Source: Phascolomyces articulosus
Taxonomy: Eukaryota; Mucoromycota; Mucoromycetes; Mucorales; Lichtheimiaceae
DNA length: 64,000 bases
Direction of reading: 5' to 3'
Assembly (NCBI GenBank): GCA_025677815.1
Contig: JAIXMP010000018.1
Location: 744,001-808,000, forward strand
The notes beneath the pieces are model-generated. The model was given only the letters and a program-made list of their open reading frames with translations, did no database searches and was not told the DNA's origin. Position numbers and translations under genes: made by a program. Positions 33,129 to 43,944 of the stretch are shown in pieces. Every line of letters starts with the position of its first letter. Position 1 is the first letter of the stretch.

Positions 33129-34609
33129 CAGGGCTATTCATCCAAATTAGTGGATATGTACTTGCGTTTTTTAAATGTATTATTATGCTACTATATAGAA
33201 TAAAATTTTTTGTAGAACTTAGAAACTCATTTACCTGCAAAGTTTTGAGTGCCTCATAGCAGCTTGGGAGAACACTGAAATCGTTGCGATCTCGCGGAAC
33301 AAAAAAAAAAAGATAAGGGCACTAACCAGTAGATGCCTTGATAATGCAGACCCATTACTAATAGAGTGCTTCGGAATCCTATAATAATACCCCAGGTTAC
33401 GATTTCGATCTCTATAAAATATTTACCCGTATTATATAGCTTTATTTAATGTAGCTCACCTTCAATCAGCACACCTAACACAGTTATTTCTGGATCGTCA
33501 ATATGGTCCTCAATCATCTTTTCCAAAGAATCCTTCATTTCATTGGCAAATTTAACTAAATCTGGTCTACTTCCATTGTGAGCTTTATAGGTCGGCTTGA
33601 TCTCTACCAATAAAAGTCGTTCTGTTGGTATTGCACCGTATTCAAAGTGCATAGACAAGTCAGTGAAAAAATAGCCTTTCTTGTCAGCGTTTTCTGGTTT
33701 TCGAGGTGTTTTTTTATCAGTCTTAAATACTAGTATAAAAGTTATTAGCACGCTGAAAAAAATTATTCAGTAAGTCATTATTCATATTGACATTGTACCC
33801 TTTTCTTGTCAACAAACGTGTTTCATCCAAAAATGAAAGCATTAATGGGTAAACGGCGGATATCGAGAAAGCGGTCTCTAATTGATCGGCTTTCTTTTGA
33901 TGATTTTGGAGATAGAACTTGATTCTAAAATTAATATATATAGAAATAAGTATGTACACACACACATTTTGAAAATTGAATTGCATTTCCAGATTATGTA
34001 CATGCTAATTAGTGATTCTCGAATTTGACTGTTATCCTTGTCTTCATCATCGCTCAGTTCTTTTGCAATATTGCTGCATTTATTGTAACTCTTTTTACCA
34101 GCCTATCATCATTGATAAGTTAATAAATCTACCTTTGAAAATTTGTCAACAATAGCTTCTGTTTTTTCTGATAATACGACAAGAGGATATTGTGTTCTGC
34201 ACTCGTCAGTGATTGCTTCCCATGTGTCATTGTCAAACCAGTACTCCAACGATGAATCCGGATAAACACTGCTCATGTCGTCAAACAAGAAGATACCATT
34301 GACAGATCTAAAGATACAGATAACTCAACCAGTTAGTATATAATATAACATGTAACCACTGCAGCGATTACTAATTACATACAGCTCTTCCTGGTAAGTG
34401 TCAAGCATGTTTCTTTCACCTTTTTCAATTGACAACTTTCTGTATTCGAGTAGAGCTTCTGACACTTCTACTCCGTTAAATTTCCACCATAAAAACAAAT
34501 ATCAGCGTCAACATTATGTTATAGCATAAATAGAACCTCTTACTTTCTCCATTCCGTCCTCTAATTTGACAACCAGCAGCACAGTATTATGAGGCAGGTA
34601 TGTCGCCAT
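33129..34609 (-). CDS. Multi-exon hypothetical protein with possible nuclease-like ExK motif
   Basis: I do not recognise a named family. Coding blocks in order on the minus strand are 34609-34544 (MATYLPHNTVLLVVKLEDGM), about 34474-34384 (EVSEALLEYRKLSIEKGERN), about 34314-34132 (IFLFDDMSSVYPDSSLEYWF), about 34103-34010, about 33925-33760, about 33727-33462 (TERLLLVEIKPTYKAHNGSR, then RPDLVKFANEMKDSLE) and about 33295-33237 (FSVLPSCYEALKTLQ). Most blocks join with GT-AG sites and consistent phase. The exception is block 1 to block 2, where the acceptor does not restore the frame, so the gene may be decaying. The VEIK signature followed by RPDLVKFANEMKD and VLGVLIEG resembles abundant zygomycete hypothetical proteins and could be the ExK part of a PD-(D/E)XK fold; this is a weak inference. 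Repeat copy B starts 133 bp upstream of its ATG. Confidence 0.45.
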
Positions 34610-34741
34610 TTTTTTTTCTAGTTAAAGAATGTTTGAGTACACATTCGATATACATTTGATGACGTTTAAGCAATATATCAATATTACGTTGCTTATTACG
34701 GGTTACTTACTCGTTTGTTTGTACTTTCTGTCGTTGGCATG

Positions 34742-36019
34742 ATTTGGTTACACTCTGGATTCATGGGTGTTTGCACAGCTGCCGCTCACCTCAAAAATAA
34801 TGAGAAATATTTAATATATAATATCTATTTAGAATACAAAGGAACTAATAACTTACCCGTGTACAGCGTGGCTCCAGCCGGCAATACATGACCCAAGAAT
34901 GGATCTATGTTCTTTTATAAACCTCTCTTGGTTCTTGAAAAGGATATATAAAGGAAAGCTAAAGAAAAGAATAAATTAATTTATCAGTAAAATCATAAGT
35001 AGCATTTTTTTTTATAAATGAAGTCAAAATCCACACTTTACATACCTGCCAGAAAAAAAAATAGAAAGAGAGAAATGAGCGGAATGGGGAGAGAGAGAGA
35101 GAGAGAGAGAAACGAACGTAATGAGTAGCCTACTGAAAAGAAAAGAAAATTGATTAGATTATTTGATCACATTGACACCACCGCATATTTCAGATACATT
35201 CTACTTCAACATAAATAGTACTTACTGTGTACAGTGGAACACCATCAAATCAATGAATATAAAGAAAATATGAATGAATCAGTTTGATTCTGTCCAAGCG
35301 ATTATCTTCGTTTGAATATATAATATTTCTTCTTCATACCCCAACTCCATAAAATTTAAATGAAATGTCGTTTTATTTACCTTAAGAAGAAAATGTAAAA
35401 GAAAAAAGAAGTGCAGGGCTAGCGCCAAAAAAAAAACCTAATGGGATATGTTATCGTCAGTAAGTAATAGCATCAGTTCATTTAATTTAGAAGAACAATA
35501 ATCTTTATCAAGCCTTATTTTGACAGTGCCAAAAAAACATAATGACTTACTGTGCGAAAAAAACAACAACGAGAATAGCCAAAGAAGAAGAAAGAATAAA
35601 AAAAAATACGTTTATGATAATATATATGAATTTTGATCAATTACGCAAAATTGACAACAGTAGTATATAATTTATCATTCTTTTATGCATAAATGAATCG
35701 TGGCTTTTCATTGGCTCTCATGCTCATAGATCAGCTTTTTATTTTGGTGTAGGAGCTAAGCTTTACATACCCCACCGATTTTACCTTTTTTTTGGTTTTT
35801 TTTTTTACATTGATAAAAATTTGTATTAAATATATAGAATAGATCTTTCAAAATCAAAGAAAACAAAGTAAGAAGAATATACTGACACATATCAGTTATA
35901 ATTATTGATTTTATGGGAATATGCTAGAAAAAATAAGAAGAGAGGGGGATGTAGAAATAAGCCTAGTTAAAATGTGCCTTGCTTGGAGAAATTTTTGTGG
36001 GAATGTTTTTTTTTGTGTG
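34742..36019. repeat. 1.28 kb near-identical repeat, copy B
   Basis: This is the second full copy of the repeat at 21430-22707, same orientation, with identity that reads as above 99% across about 1.24 kb. Copy B has a longer GA run at about 35090-35110 and one fewer G near 35943. It separates from copy A after GTGTG at about 36019. It sits between the hypothetical gene at 33129-34609 and the pseudogene at 36370. Two copies this similar within 13 kb imply a recent duplication or transposition. Confidence 0.9.
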
Positions 36020-36369
36020 TGTAAATATCAGATTTTTTTATCTCAAAGTCATAAGATTATAATTTTTCCATAATGATATAACTAAATGATACGACATAAT
36101 AATATATATTGATGTATATATTAATATTGAAAAAAATTCATGGAACAGTTTTATATCTTGAATTCATCTTATACTTTTCTCTTTAGCCAAAAAATGCGCG
36201 CAAAAAAATTTTTTTTTTGCTCACAAAGAAAAGAGTGAAAATGTTTATCGGTCAAATATAGGGTATTGGATGAACATGACAACTCTACTAAATGACCAAT
36301 GTTTTTGGTGCGCCAAGTAACCTCCTATCCTAAATATAGTGTATTGGCTTTTCGTTCTGTTATACGTGG

Positions 36370-37880
36370 TTGTTGATCAGATCAGCCACAACAGTGATGA
36401 CCCATACTCTAGTGGTGAAAATAAACCTGCCGATTGTGAAAACAATCGTTGGGATGAAAGTGTTTTTGGATATGGTGCAATTACAAACTATCATTATCTA
36501 TAAAATGACAGCAAGGTCTTTAGGAATATACTATTCAGGGACCATTCTCAAAGCACTAATTTGATTGCAGAAGGCGTAAGATGCCAAATTAAGGAAGGCC
36601 CCACAAGACTTTTTGATTTTACAGCAATCTTTAAAGGTCTTGAAACTGATTCCGATTACTTGGACTTGCTTGAACCTGATCTTCATCTCAATGAGAATGG
36701 TGCTGTAAAACGCATTTTTAGTGTTGAACAATAACATTTAATTTGAGTGGGAATACACAAGATCCGGAGATTTATCCGGATACAACGTGCGTTTCTTTAG
36801 CTTATGATCAATTATCCGATCCATATGGTATATTTTTTGAGTCTGTTATTGTTGGAAAGAACCAAATAATGACGAGCTTTTTAATAATGGAGCAGCGATG
36901 GTTATCAATATAAGGTTTTGTTTTCTGTTTCAATATATTTCCTATTAACTAAAATAATAATAATGGCACATTATCATTTATAATTATAATATTATACTAT
37001 ATATTATCAGATACGTACCTACTGAAGAAACAGTCATTTGCTGAGTATTCTACTCCAGGTCTCCTTGTAGTGATAGGCCACGAATTTATTATTACTAAGA
37101 ATCTAAGTGCAAGTTTTCTCAATTGCTGTATCATATACAATTTCTTTCTTGTTGACATGAACAACTCTGAAATATATCCATATTCAATTGTTCCCGTCAA
37201 CGTTGGTCAAAATGCCAGAACAATTAATTGGGAAAGATTTATATTTGTCTCTCGAAATAATTGCTTTTTCTTGTTTTTTCCACTATATAAAAAAATAGCT
37301 CAATATATATTATTTACTGAATATGGTTGATGCTCAACACACAACTCTGTAAAAATATGTATTTAATTTAGAGATCCTTCTCGATATTGATAATCCTATT
37401 ATTACATGATCTGGGGAGATATTCCAACACGACATTACTGCATAAGAAGAAGTCGCCCAGTTTTTGGATTTTGCAAGTTTTGAGGATTATTCAGGTAATT
37501 TCCCAGTAGTTGATTATTGTCCACTAATCTATGAGACAACCTTGATTAGTACTACAACGACTGCGATCTCTATGGATGAAGAAACTGTAAGTGTAGTTAT
37601 TACTGGGGATGAAACAACCGTTTATACAACTGTTGTCACCCAAGAAACAACAATTGAGACGGATAATGTTACGACATCTGCGGCAGGATCTACTAGTATA
37701 TCGGTCGTTCCTATTCCATTCGTAACTACACAAATTATTATCGAATCTGGCGGTGATGGACCAACAACAGAAATTCAAACAGTTATTGTCCCAGTGAAAG
37801 ATGATGTTAGTAATGATTGGGAACATTCAAAAAAAAGACAAGAAAAAGGATCATGGAGAAAAGAGAAGTTTATTGAATAG
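36370..37880 (+). pseudogene. Degraded gene for a Thr/Ser-rich, probably surface protein
   Basis: Coding-like stretches follow each other on the plus strand but change frame or hit stops: about 36375-36505 (SGENKPADCENNRWDESVFG), then past an in-frame TAA to about 36735 (GLETDSDYLDLLEPDLHLNE), then another frame at 36739-36865 (NLSGNTQDPEIYPDTTCVSL), then another at about 36866-36920. The last is 37464-37880 (FASFEDYSGNFPVVDYCPLI), with a long Thr/Val-rich segment (TTVYTTVVTQETTIETDN) like fungal cell-wall or adhesin stalks. At least three disruptions without splice sites argue for a pseudogene. The family is unknown. Confidence 0.5.
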
Positions 37881-38399
37881 GGTATATTTTTTAGTTAACA
37901 AAACCATGCAGATGATTACATTATATGAAAAATAAATGAGATTGAAACCATGAAGGTATTCCAAAATAAGTGCTCACCACCCAATGATTGATTTCCGAGT
38001 CACATAAAGAAGTTACATATAGAATAAAAAACAATATCCTGGAAAGAATAATGAGGACTATCTTCATTAAACCTTTTCAAAAATGTATATCAGTTACCAG
38101 TATATTGAGTAAGGACAAACCAAATGCAGAATATCACAGCCTTTGTCAGCAAAATTTAATCACATGATCAAACTAAAGTGTGCGGGGTAGTTCATCTCCA
38201 AAATATCACACCCCAAAAAAAAAGTTTGCATTATTACATATGCTTATTCGCACGACCACTTCACTTTAATTTCTTTTTTACAATCGTTTCTTTCTTTTTT
38301 TTACCCCACACTTCTCCTTTTCTTTTCTTCTTCTTTTTCTATATAATAACAACAAACAACCCATTGATACCACCGCATTATATTTCTTCTTATACAATC
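37881..38399. promoter_or_regulatory. Upstream region of the enoyl-CoA hydratase gene
   Basis: This spacer ends in a long pyrimidine-rich tract (about 38262-38340) and a TATATAA at about 38340-38346, then a short A-rich leader before the ATG at 38400. That layout suits the promoter and transcription start of the following gene. The open frame upstream of 38400 is leader sequence in the same frame and is not counted as coding. Confidence 0.5.
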
Positions 38400-39215
38400 A
38401 TGGCAGCAACAGAACCTGAAGTACTTGTAACCGTCGCCGATCACGTCGCTACTTTAACTCTCAATCGACCTCGTAAAGGCAACGCTTTAACAGCCAGCAT
38501 GAATGATATCTTACTTGACGTCTTACCTAAACTTGCCGCCGATCCAGAAGTGCGCGTGCTTGTTTTAACAGGTTCCGGCAAATTCTTTTGTACCGGTATG
38601 GACTTGAGCGCCAACCGAGGTAGTGTAGATGCAGATCAAGTCAAGGGTGGATTCTTCAAGGGACGTCAAGTATTCAATTTACTCAACACATTCCCCAAGC
38701 CGGTGATTGCCCGTATCAATGGTCCTGCCCTTGGTGGGGGTGTCGGTATCGTCTTTACAGCAGATATCCGTGTTGCTACAGACAATTCTTATTTCGCCTT
38801 GACCGAAGTCAAGCGAGGTATTATCCCTGCCATTATTTCTCAATTTATTGTTCCTGAATTGGGCAAGCACAAGACACGCGAATTCATGTTGACTGGTCGT
38901 CGTGTGCCTGCAGCTGAAGGCGCTGGTTCGTTCTTGACTGCTGTTGTTTCACCAGAAGAATTGGATGCCAAGGTTAAATCTTATATTGACATGCTCGTTG
39001 ATTCTGCTCCTGGTGCCATGGCCGACATTAAACAATTGATTGATATGGTTGGCAGTGGTGGTGACAAGAATCACAAGGAACGTATCCAGAATGGTGTTGA
39101 AGAAGCTTATGTCAAAATGATGCAATCGGATGAAGCTGCCTATGGTATCATGTCATTCCTTAGCAAGCAAAAGCCAGATTGGAATCAGTTTTTGAAGGAT
39201 AAAGCAAAGTTGTAA
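38400..39215 (+). CDS. Enoyl-CoA hydratase/isomerase family protein with C-terminal PTS1 (AKL)
   Basis: This is an intronless frame of 271 aa. Crotonase-fold landmarks are present: the first CoA-binding strand (VATLTLNRPRKGNALTASM), the oxyanion-hole strand (LVLTGSGKFFCTGMDLSANR), and NGPALGGGVGIVFTADIRVA followed by FALTEVKRGIIPAIISQFI. One of the two usual catalytic glutamates (the E of GGGxE) is Gly116. The second is kept as Glu136. The C-terminus is KDKAKL, a peroxisomal targeting signal type 1 (A-K-L). Together these point to a peroxisomal acyl-CoA hydratase or isomerase, such as a beta-oxidation helper or methylglutaconyl-CoA hydratase-like enzyme; the exact substrate cannot be told. 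The ATG is preferred because it starts the conserved domain and follows a typical leader. Confidence 0.88.
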   Translation: MAATEPEVLVTVADHVATLTLNRPRKGNALTASMNDILLDVLPKLAADPEVRVLVLTGSGKFFCTGMDLSANRGSVDADQVKGGFFKGRQVFNLLNTFPKPVIARINGPALGGGVGIVFTADIRVATDNSYFALTEVKRGIIPAIISQFIVPELGKHKTREFMLTGRRVPAAEGAGSFLTAVVSPEELDAKVKSYIDMLVDSAPGAMADIKQLIDMVGSGGDKNHKERIQNGVEEAYVKMMQSDEAAYGIMSFLSKQKPDWNQFLKDKAKL

Positions 39216-40059
39216 ATAATATTAATTATAATAAAATACAGGCAATGTTTATTGTACTCTCATGTTACGAATCCCTCCAAAAAAAATAGCTGGAATGAAG
39301 TATAGAAGAAAAAAAAATATGCTTGTAGGTATCTGAAAAATACATCTTGTGAATTTACCTACTATAGAAACAAATTATGTCAATGGGTGGTATCTCAACA
39401 ACTATGTTTTAAATAAATATGAGGTAGAGTTTATAAGCTGTGTAGATGCGAAATTGCTATATTATAAAACTGCATGAAAAATATAGTCCAGCTTCTCCAA
39501 AGATTGACACAAGAATATTTATGACTATCATGACCGTTTGATTTCTGTTTAAATTGTAATACTAATATGGAAGAGGATATAACTTGATCATCTTTTAAAC
39601 AATATACAAACAAATAAACCTGTCATAATAGCAACAAAAAAGCTTCTGCGCATTAGATCCCAAAAAAAAAAGTTAGGTACTATCCAACTGCAGAATCTCG
39701 AGGTGATGGATGTTAAGACATGAAGCAAGGAATCCAATTGTGATTAGTAAAACTTTCGCAGGCTTGTGAATGTAAAAGAATAGCCATTACAGACCTCTAT
39801 AAATATCATAGTCTATTTAGCCCATCATCCATATATATTGTTATGAGGATAGTGTGAAGTTGATTTATGCAGTTTTTTTTTCTGAATTGGCATAATGGTG
39901 ATTGTATGGTAAACAATAGTAATGATTAGCATATTTTTTTTGAAGGTATATCATGTGTCTGTAAATTACTCTTTCTATTTAAAAATCCGTATCAGGCTCA
40001 ATAACTATACAGAAATCGAAGTATAATTCTTTTATTTCTACTTCTTTTAGGATTACCCG
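39216..40059. other. Intergenic region
   Basis: No supported gene. The last ~60 bp before 40060 look like the 3' end of an intron (pyrimidine tract then TTTTAG at about 40045-40050), so the next gene may have a small upstream exon here that I could not place. Confidence 0.45.
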
Positions 40060-40929
40060 ATGCCAAAGTTACGGTATAAAGATCATCCACATTCAGAGGA
40101 CAAAAAACATAAACGAAAAAAGAAGAAGCACAAAAAAAGAGAGCGATCACGATCACCTTCCCGTCATCGACGAAAACATCGCTATTATGATCCACCCAAA
40201 TTATACGAAGATGAATCTGGCTGGTCACCACCACCACAAACAACGCACCATGACAGCGAAGAAGCAGAATGGCGTGAACGACTTTTTTCAGCCATGGCAG
40301 ACGATGAAGGACAAGATCCATTTTATTCCCAATATGATGAATACGGTGGAATTGGTGGTAGTCATAACGGACGATCCAAGATCGATACCATGAACGATGA
40401 AGAATACCGAGAGTACATTGCATCTCAAATGTTTCGTAGAAAGAATGCAGAAGCGATCGAATGGGAGGAAGCTATGGCAGCAGAAGCAAAACGAAAGGAA
40501 AAGCAACGAAAGGAAGCACAAGAACGTGTCAGGGAAGAGGAAGCACGTATACAAAAAGAACGAGAACGACAAGAAAGGATCTTGCGACATATAAAGATCC
40601 AAGAGAGTCGATCCACTTATGACAAACAATGGGAACATATGGAAACAGCTACTGTAGTAACAAAAAAAGATATCCCTTGGCCTATTGCTCCGGGCACATC
40701 TTTTTCTCGACAAAGTGTCAAGGAATTTTTAGTATCGGTATCAGGATCATTGGGAGATAACAAGAAGGCGGTTCGTAAAGAACAATTGCGTTACCATCCA
40801 GACAAATTTACACATCGAGTGTTCCGCAAGTTTGAAGGATCCGAAAAAGAAAAGAAAAGTTTGACAATAAAGACGAACGAGCTGTCAGGATGGTTGAATG
40901 AGTTATGGCAAGAACTCAACGATGGCTAA
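40060..40929 (+). CDS. NFKBIL1-like / J-domain-tail nuclear protein
   Basis: The frame gives 289 aa. The N-terminus is very basic (KKHKRKKKKHKKRERSRSPS), an RS-type nuclear signal. The middle is a long charged helix (AAEAKRKEKQRKEAQERVRE...). The C-terminus has the block IPWPIAPGTSFSRQ, VRKEQLRYHPDKFTHRVFRK, which matches the conserved C-terminal region of NF-kappa-B inhibitor-like protein 1; no ankyrin repeats are present. NFKBIL1 relatives are linked to nuclear mRNA processing. Nine bases upstream of the ATG lie a TTTTAG and GATTACCCG in frame, so translation could begin in an earlier exon. The family call rests on the terminal block. Confidence 0.72.
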   Translation: MPKLRYKDHPHSEDKKHKRKKKKHKKRERSRSPSRHRRKHRYYDPPKLYEDESGWSPPPQTTHHDSEEAEWRERLFSAMADDEGQDPFYSQYDEYGGIGGSHNGRSKIDTMNDEEYREYIASQMFRRKNAEAIEWEEAMAAEAKRKEKQRKEAQERVREEEARIQKERERQERILRHIKIQESRSTYDKQWEHMETATVVTKKDIPWPIAPGTSFSRQSVKEFLVSVSGSLGDNKKAVRKEQLRYHPDKFTHRVFRKFEGSEKEKKSLTIKTNELSGWLNELWQELNDG

Positions 40930-41767
40930 TCTGACAATGTAATTATACCATCCTTCTCTCTCGAAAGACGATTTGAAATAGAATGGATTTTTTTTAATTC
41001 GAAACGACGGTTCGATCCATTTATAATTAGCAAAACAATGATCAGTTGTCAGGGAAATAGTGATGATGAACGATGCCTGGCAACAATCATATCTGAGAGA
41101 TTGAATCAAAAAATCAATAGTTGAAGATAACTAATGGGCATATGAGATTTTATCAACATGAGTGATGATACCGTAGAGATACTATTATATTATGCAATAA
41201 TCAATGAAGGACCTTTCTTCAATGAATTTCTTAGGGTATTCTTTCGATTCCTGAAGCACAGTAATAAAAAAAATATACTTTTTTCTATTTATTAAAATAA
41301 TGGTATTTAGTAATATTCTCATACATGTGCTATAAATGCTTGCTTGATATTTATCATATTCAGAATCTACAAAAATAACATCTATAAACCTCAGGATCTT
41401 GGTATTTTGATATTACATGTTTCATTATATATATGGAACTAATGACCAACTGTAGTTCATGAGTTTGTTTTCTGTTTCTGGATCAAATAAAACCACATTG
41501 TTGTACAGCTTCTACTAAATATACATCATATAAAAATTGAAATATTCTTTTATTACATTACCAACAAGTACATATGAGCATGATTAAACGGGAGAAGGAA
41601 AGAGAGAAATATATAGATGATAGCCATTATATATATATATATATTTTAAAAAAAGTGGAGCAATTTCTTCACATTGAATCAACTAGATTAAATAGTTAAA
41701 AAACTCGGAATCTCCTGTCCGTTAACGTAGAAAATAATAGAAAAGATAATTTTTTACGCCACACTAC
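40930..41767. other. Intergenic region
   Basis: AT-rich DNA with an (AT)n tract near 41629-41647. No gene is supported. Confidence 0.45.
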
Positions 41768-42627
41768 TTATCCCTCCTTGCAGAAACGTTTTACCTCAAA
41801 TGGACTAGAACAAAATATAATTATCTGCAATATGACATTGATGTTGTTGATACCAACAACAACATCAAGATGAAATACCTCCTTCCATATAATTTCAATG
41901 TACCCTGTCACTAGGTCTTTATACAAATAGAATTTATACCATAAATTCGGATCCGAGGAAAAATGTGTAGATTTCTTGTCAATAAGATGTTCCACTAACA
42001 GTTGTTTCCAAACATCATTTTTATCTTTTTGGGTTAAAGGACATTCGTTTGCATAGTAGAGTTTTTTTAGTACTGTAACTCTAAATAATGATCCATGAGA
42101 GAGCACAACAGTTTGATTTTTTTTTTATATTACAAGAATCTTATCAATGGATAAGAATAAATGGCCGACGAGTGTGAAATGCTGTCCTACAATGACATGC
42201 AGAAAGATGTTTCATAGAACTATAAAGCTGATCATATTACATAGAACGAAGACCACATGAACACATTTTCCTTGTTTTGGTGAGATAGAGACAGTGATGG
42301 AACTATGTATAATGCACTTTTACTTGGAAAATTTGGGTGTATGGTTGGCCTCAATAATCAACTTCATTATTATTACAATATAGCCAAGAAACAGAAAAAT
42401 TTCATAAAAGAGAGAAAGGGCCTAATAACCAAAATAGAAAGGCAGTGATGCGTCAGCCACAGGATAATAAATGTAATTGTTACCTTCATATCGGGACAAA
42501 AAGAATGCTGCACAAGTAAAAAAAGTTGTTTTAGGCTATCTGTGCAGTTTACCTCTTCAGTAACATAAGTGTACGAAAACAATGCTGCGACAAACTCTTT
42601 TTTCAGCCGCAACATTGGGGGTAACAA
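41768..42627 (-). CDS. Possible two-block hypothetical gene
   Basis: Two minus-strand coding-like blocks with protein-like composition lie here: 42615-42484 (FVAALFSYTYVTEEVNCTDS, ending DMK before GTAACA) and about 42095-41850 (VLKKLYYANECPLTQKDKND, then LWYKFYLYKDLVTGYIEI). They do not join in frame through the splice sites I tried, so an exon may be missing or the gene may be decayed. No family is recognised. Confidence 0.28.
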
Positions 42628-43944
42628 CTAAGACGATTTATATGATTTTCCATTCCTTTTCCCATTTAAATATATTATAGTAACTTCTAGTATAAAGTTC
42701 TAAACCAAGAAAGGAGGTTACATGCTTCCAAAAATACTTGACTTCTTTACATTATAAATATGGAAGATCCGTTTTATTTATAGATGAGGCAATCAATTAA
42801 ATACTGTATATTATAACTAAATTTTGGCATCTTTATAATTAAAACTAGTTTAATTATCAATAATAGTTTATAATAATATAAATACAACATTAATATTGGT
42901 CCTCTAAAATTATTAAATTGTTGGGGAAAATGACCTTAATATATAAAATCTAATTTTCTTGCTCATTATCATCATTTTGGTGGTCAGCCAAAGTTGCTGA
43001 TTAGATATACAAATAATTAAAAACACTGTTTATAGCATAAGATGAAAACAGTCGTCAATAAATGGATTGGTAGGAATGAAATCCTCTTTAACATATGAAA
43101 AATGAGGTACACAACACACACTGGTTGTGAATCAAACTCTTTTGATTCTCATGGTTCTTATGTCCATGGCAAAAACCTGCTGTTTTCTTTACGGGCATCG
43201 GCTCCGCCCGCATTAACGGTACCTGTTCATGGAGTTTCCAAAACTATGGTGTGCGCTATCCTATTTAATATTATTAAAATTAACAATGTTATATAATCAT
43301 TTAAAAAGCGAACTACCGTAAAAAAAAAAGTTGTACTACAACAAGAAGCTAAAACACTTGGACGGCATGTGAACGAATGGAACATGCAATAGCATAAATA
43401 TGTAAACTACGCGTAATAATACCCTAATTGTCTTGGCTTGTTATTTTTATACCATATATTTCTACCAAATGTCAATCAAAACTGCTATATACTGCACATC
43501 TATATAATCATTAAGATATTTCACACAAATATCTAAAATATTCACAAGAGGAAGGTAATTATATTACCATTTTCCATCAATTCGCTCGGATCCCCCATCA
43601 AAAATACAAGTAAAAAAGGATATAACGCATTTGGGTTTAACTGATCGCTATATAGCACGTTGCAATTAACAGGTCACCAGGCACAAAGTAGTTTTTTATG
43701 CACAGCTTTTTTCTAAATACAGCAAAGAGGAACGTGAGGGTAACCAATGGACTATTGTCGACAGTTCCTTTTTTTTTTCAGGTTGATTGTTTTAATAGAC
43801 CTTCTTTTTCCTCCCTTTCTTTTCACTTGTTATCAAAATTTACTTACTATATATAAAATATACTCCTCTTTTCTTCTCTTTTTCTCTCTCTCTTTAAGCT
43901 ATCTATTTCTCCCCTCATTTTTAACAAACTTAACAACTAACACT
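42628..43944. other. Intergenic region upstream of the protoglobin-like gene
   Basis: No supported gene. A small frame at 43102-43296 lacks any recognisable domain. The last ~200 bp before 43945 carry a long CT-rich tract (about 43855-43920), typical of a core promoter and leader for the next gene. Confidence 0.45.

Noticed and set aside
38178..38399. In-frame extension upstream of the enoyl-CoA hydratase ATG
   Set aside because: The extension is a pyrimidine-rich leader with phenylalanine runs; the conserved crotonase domain begins right after the ATG at 38400.
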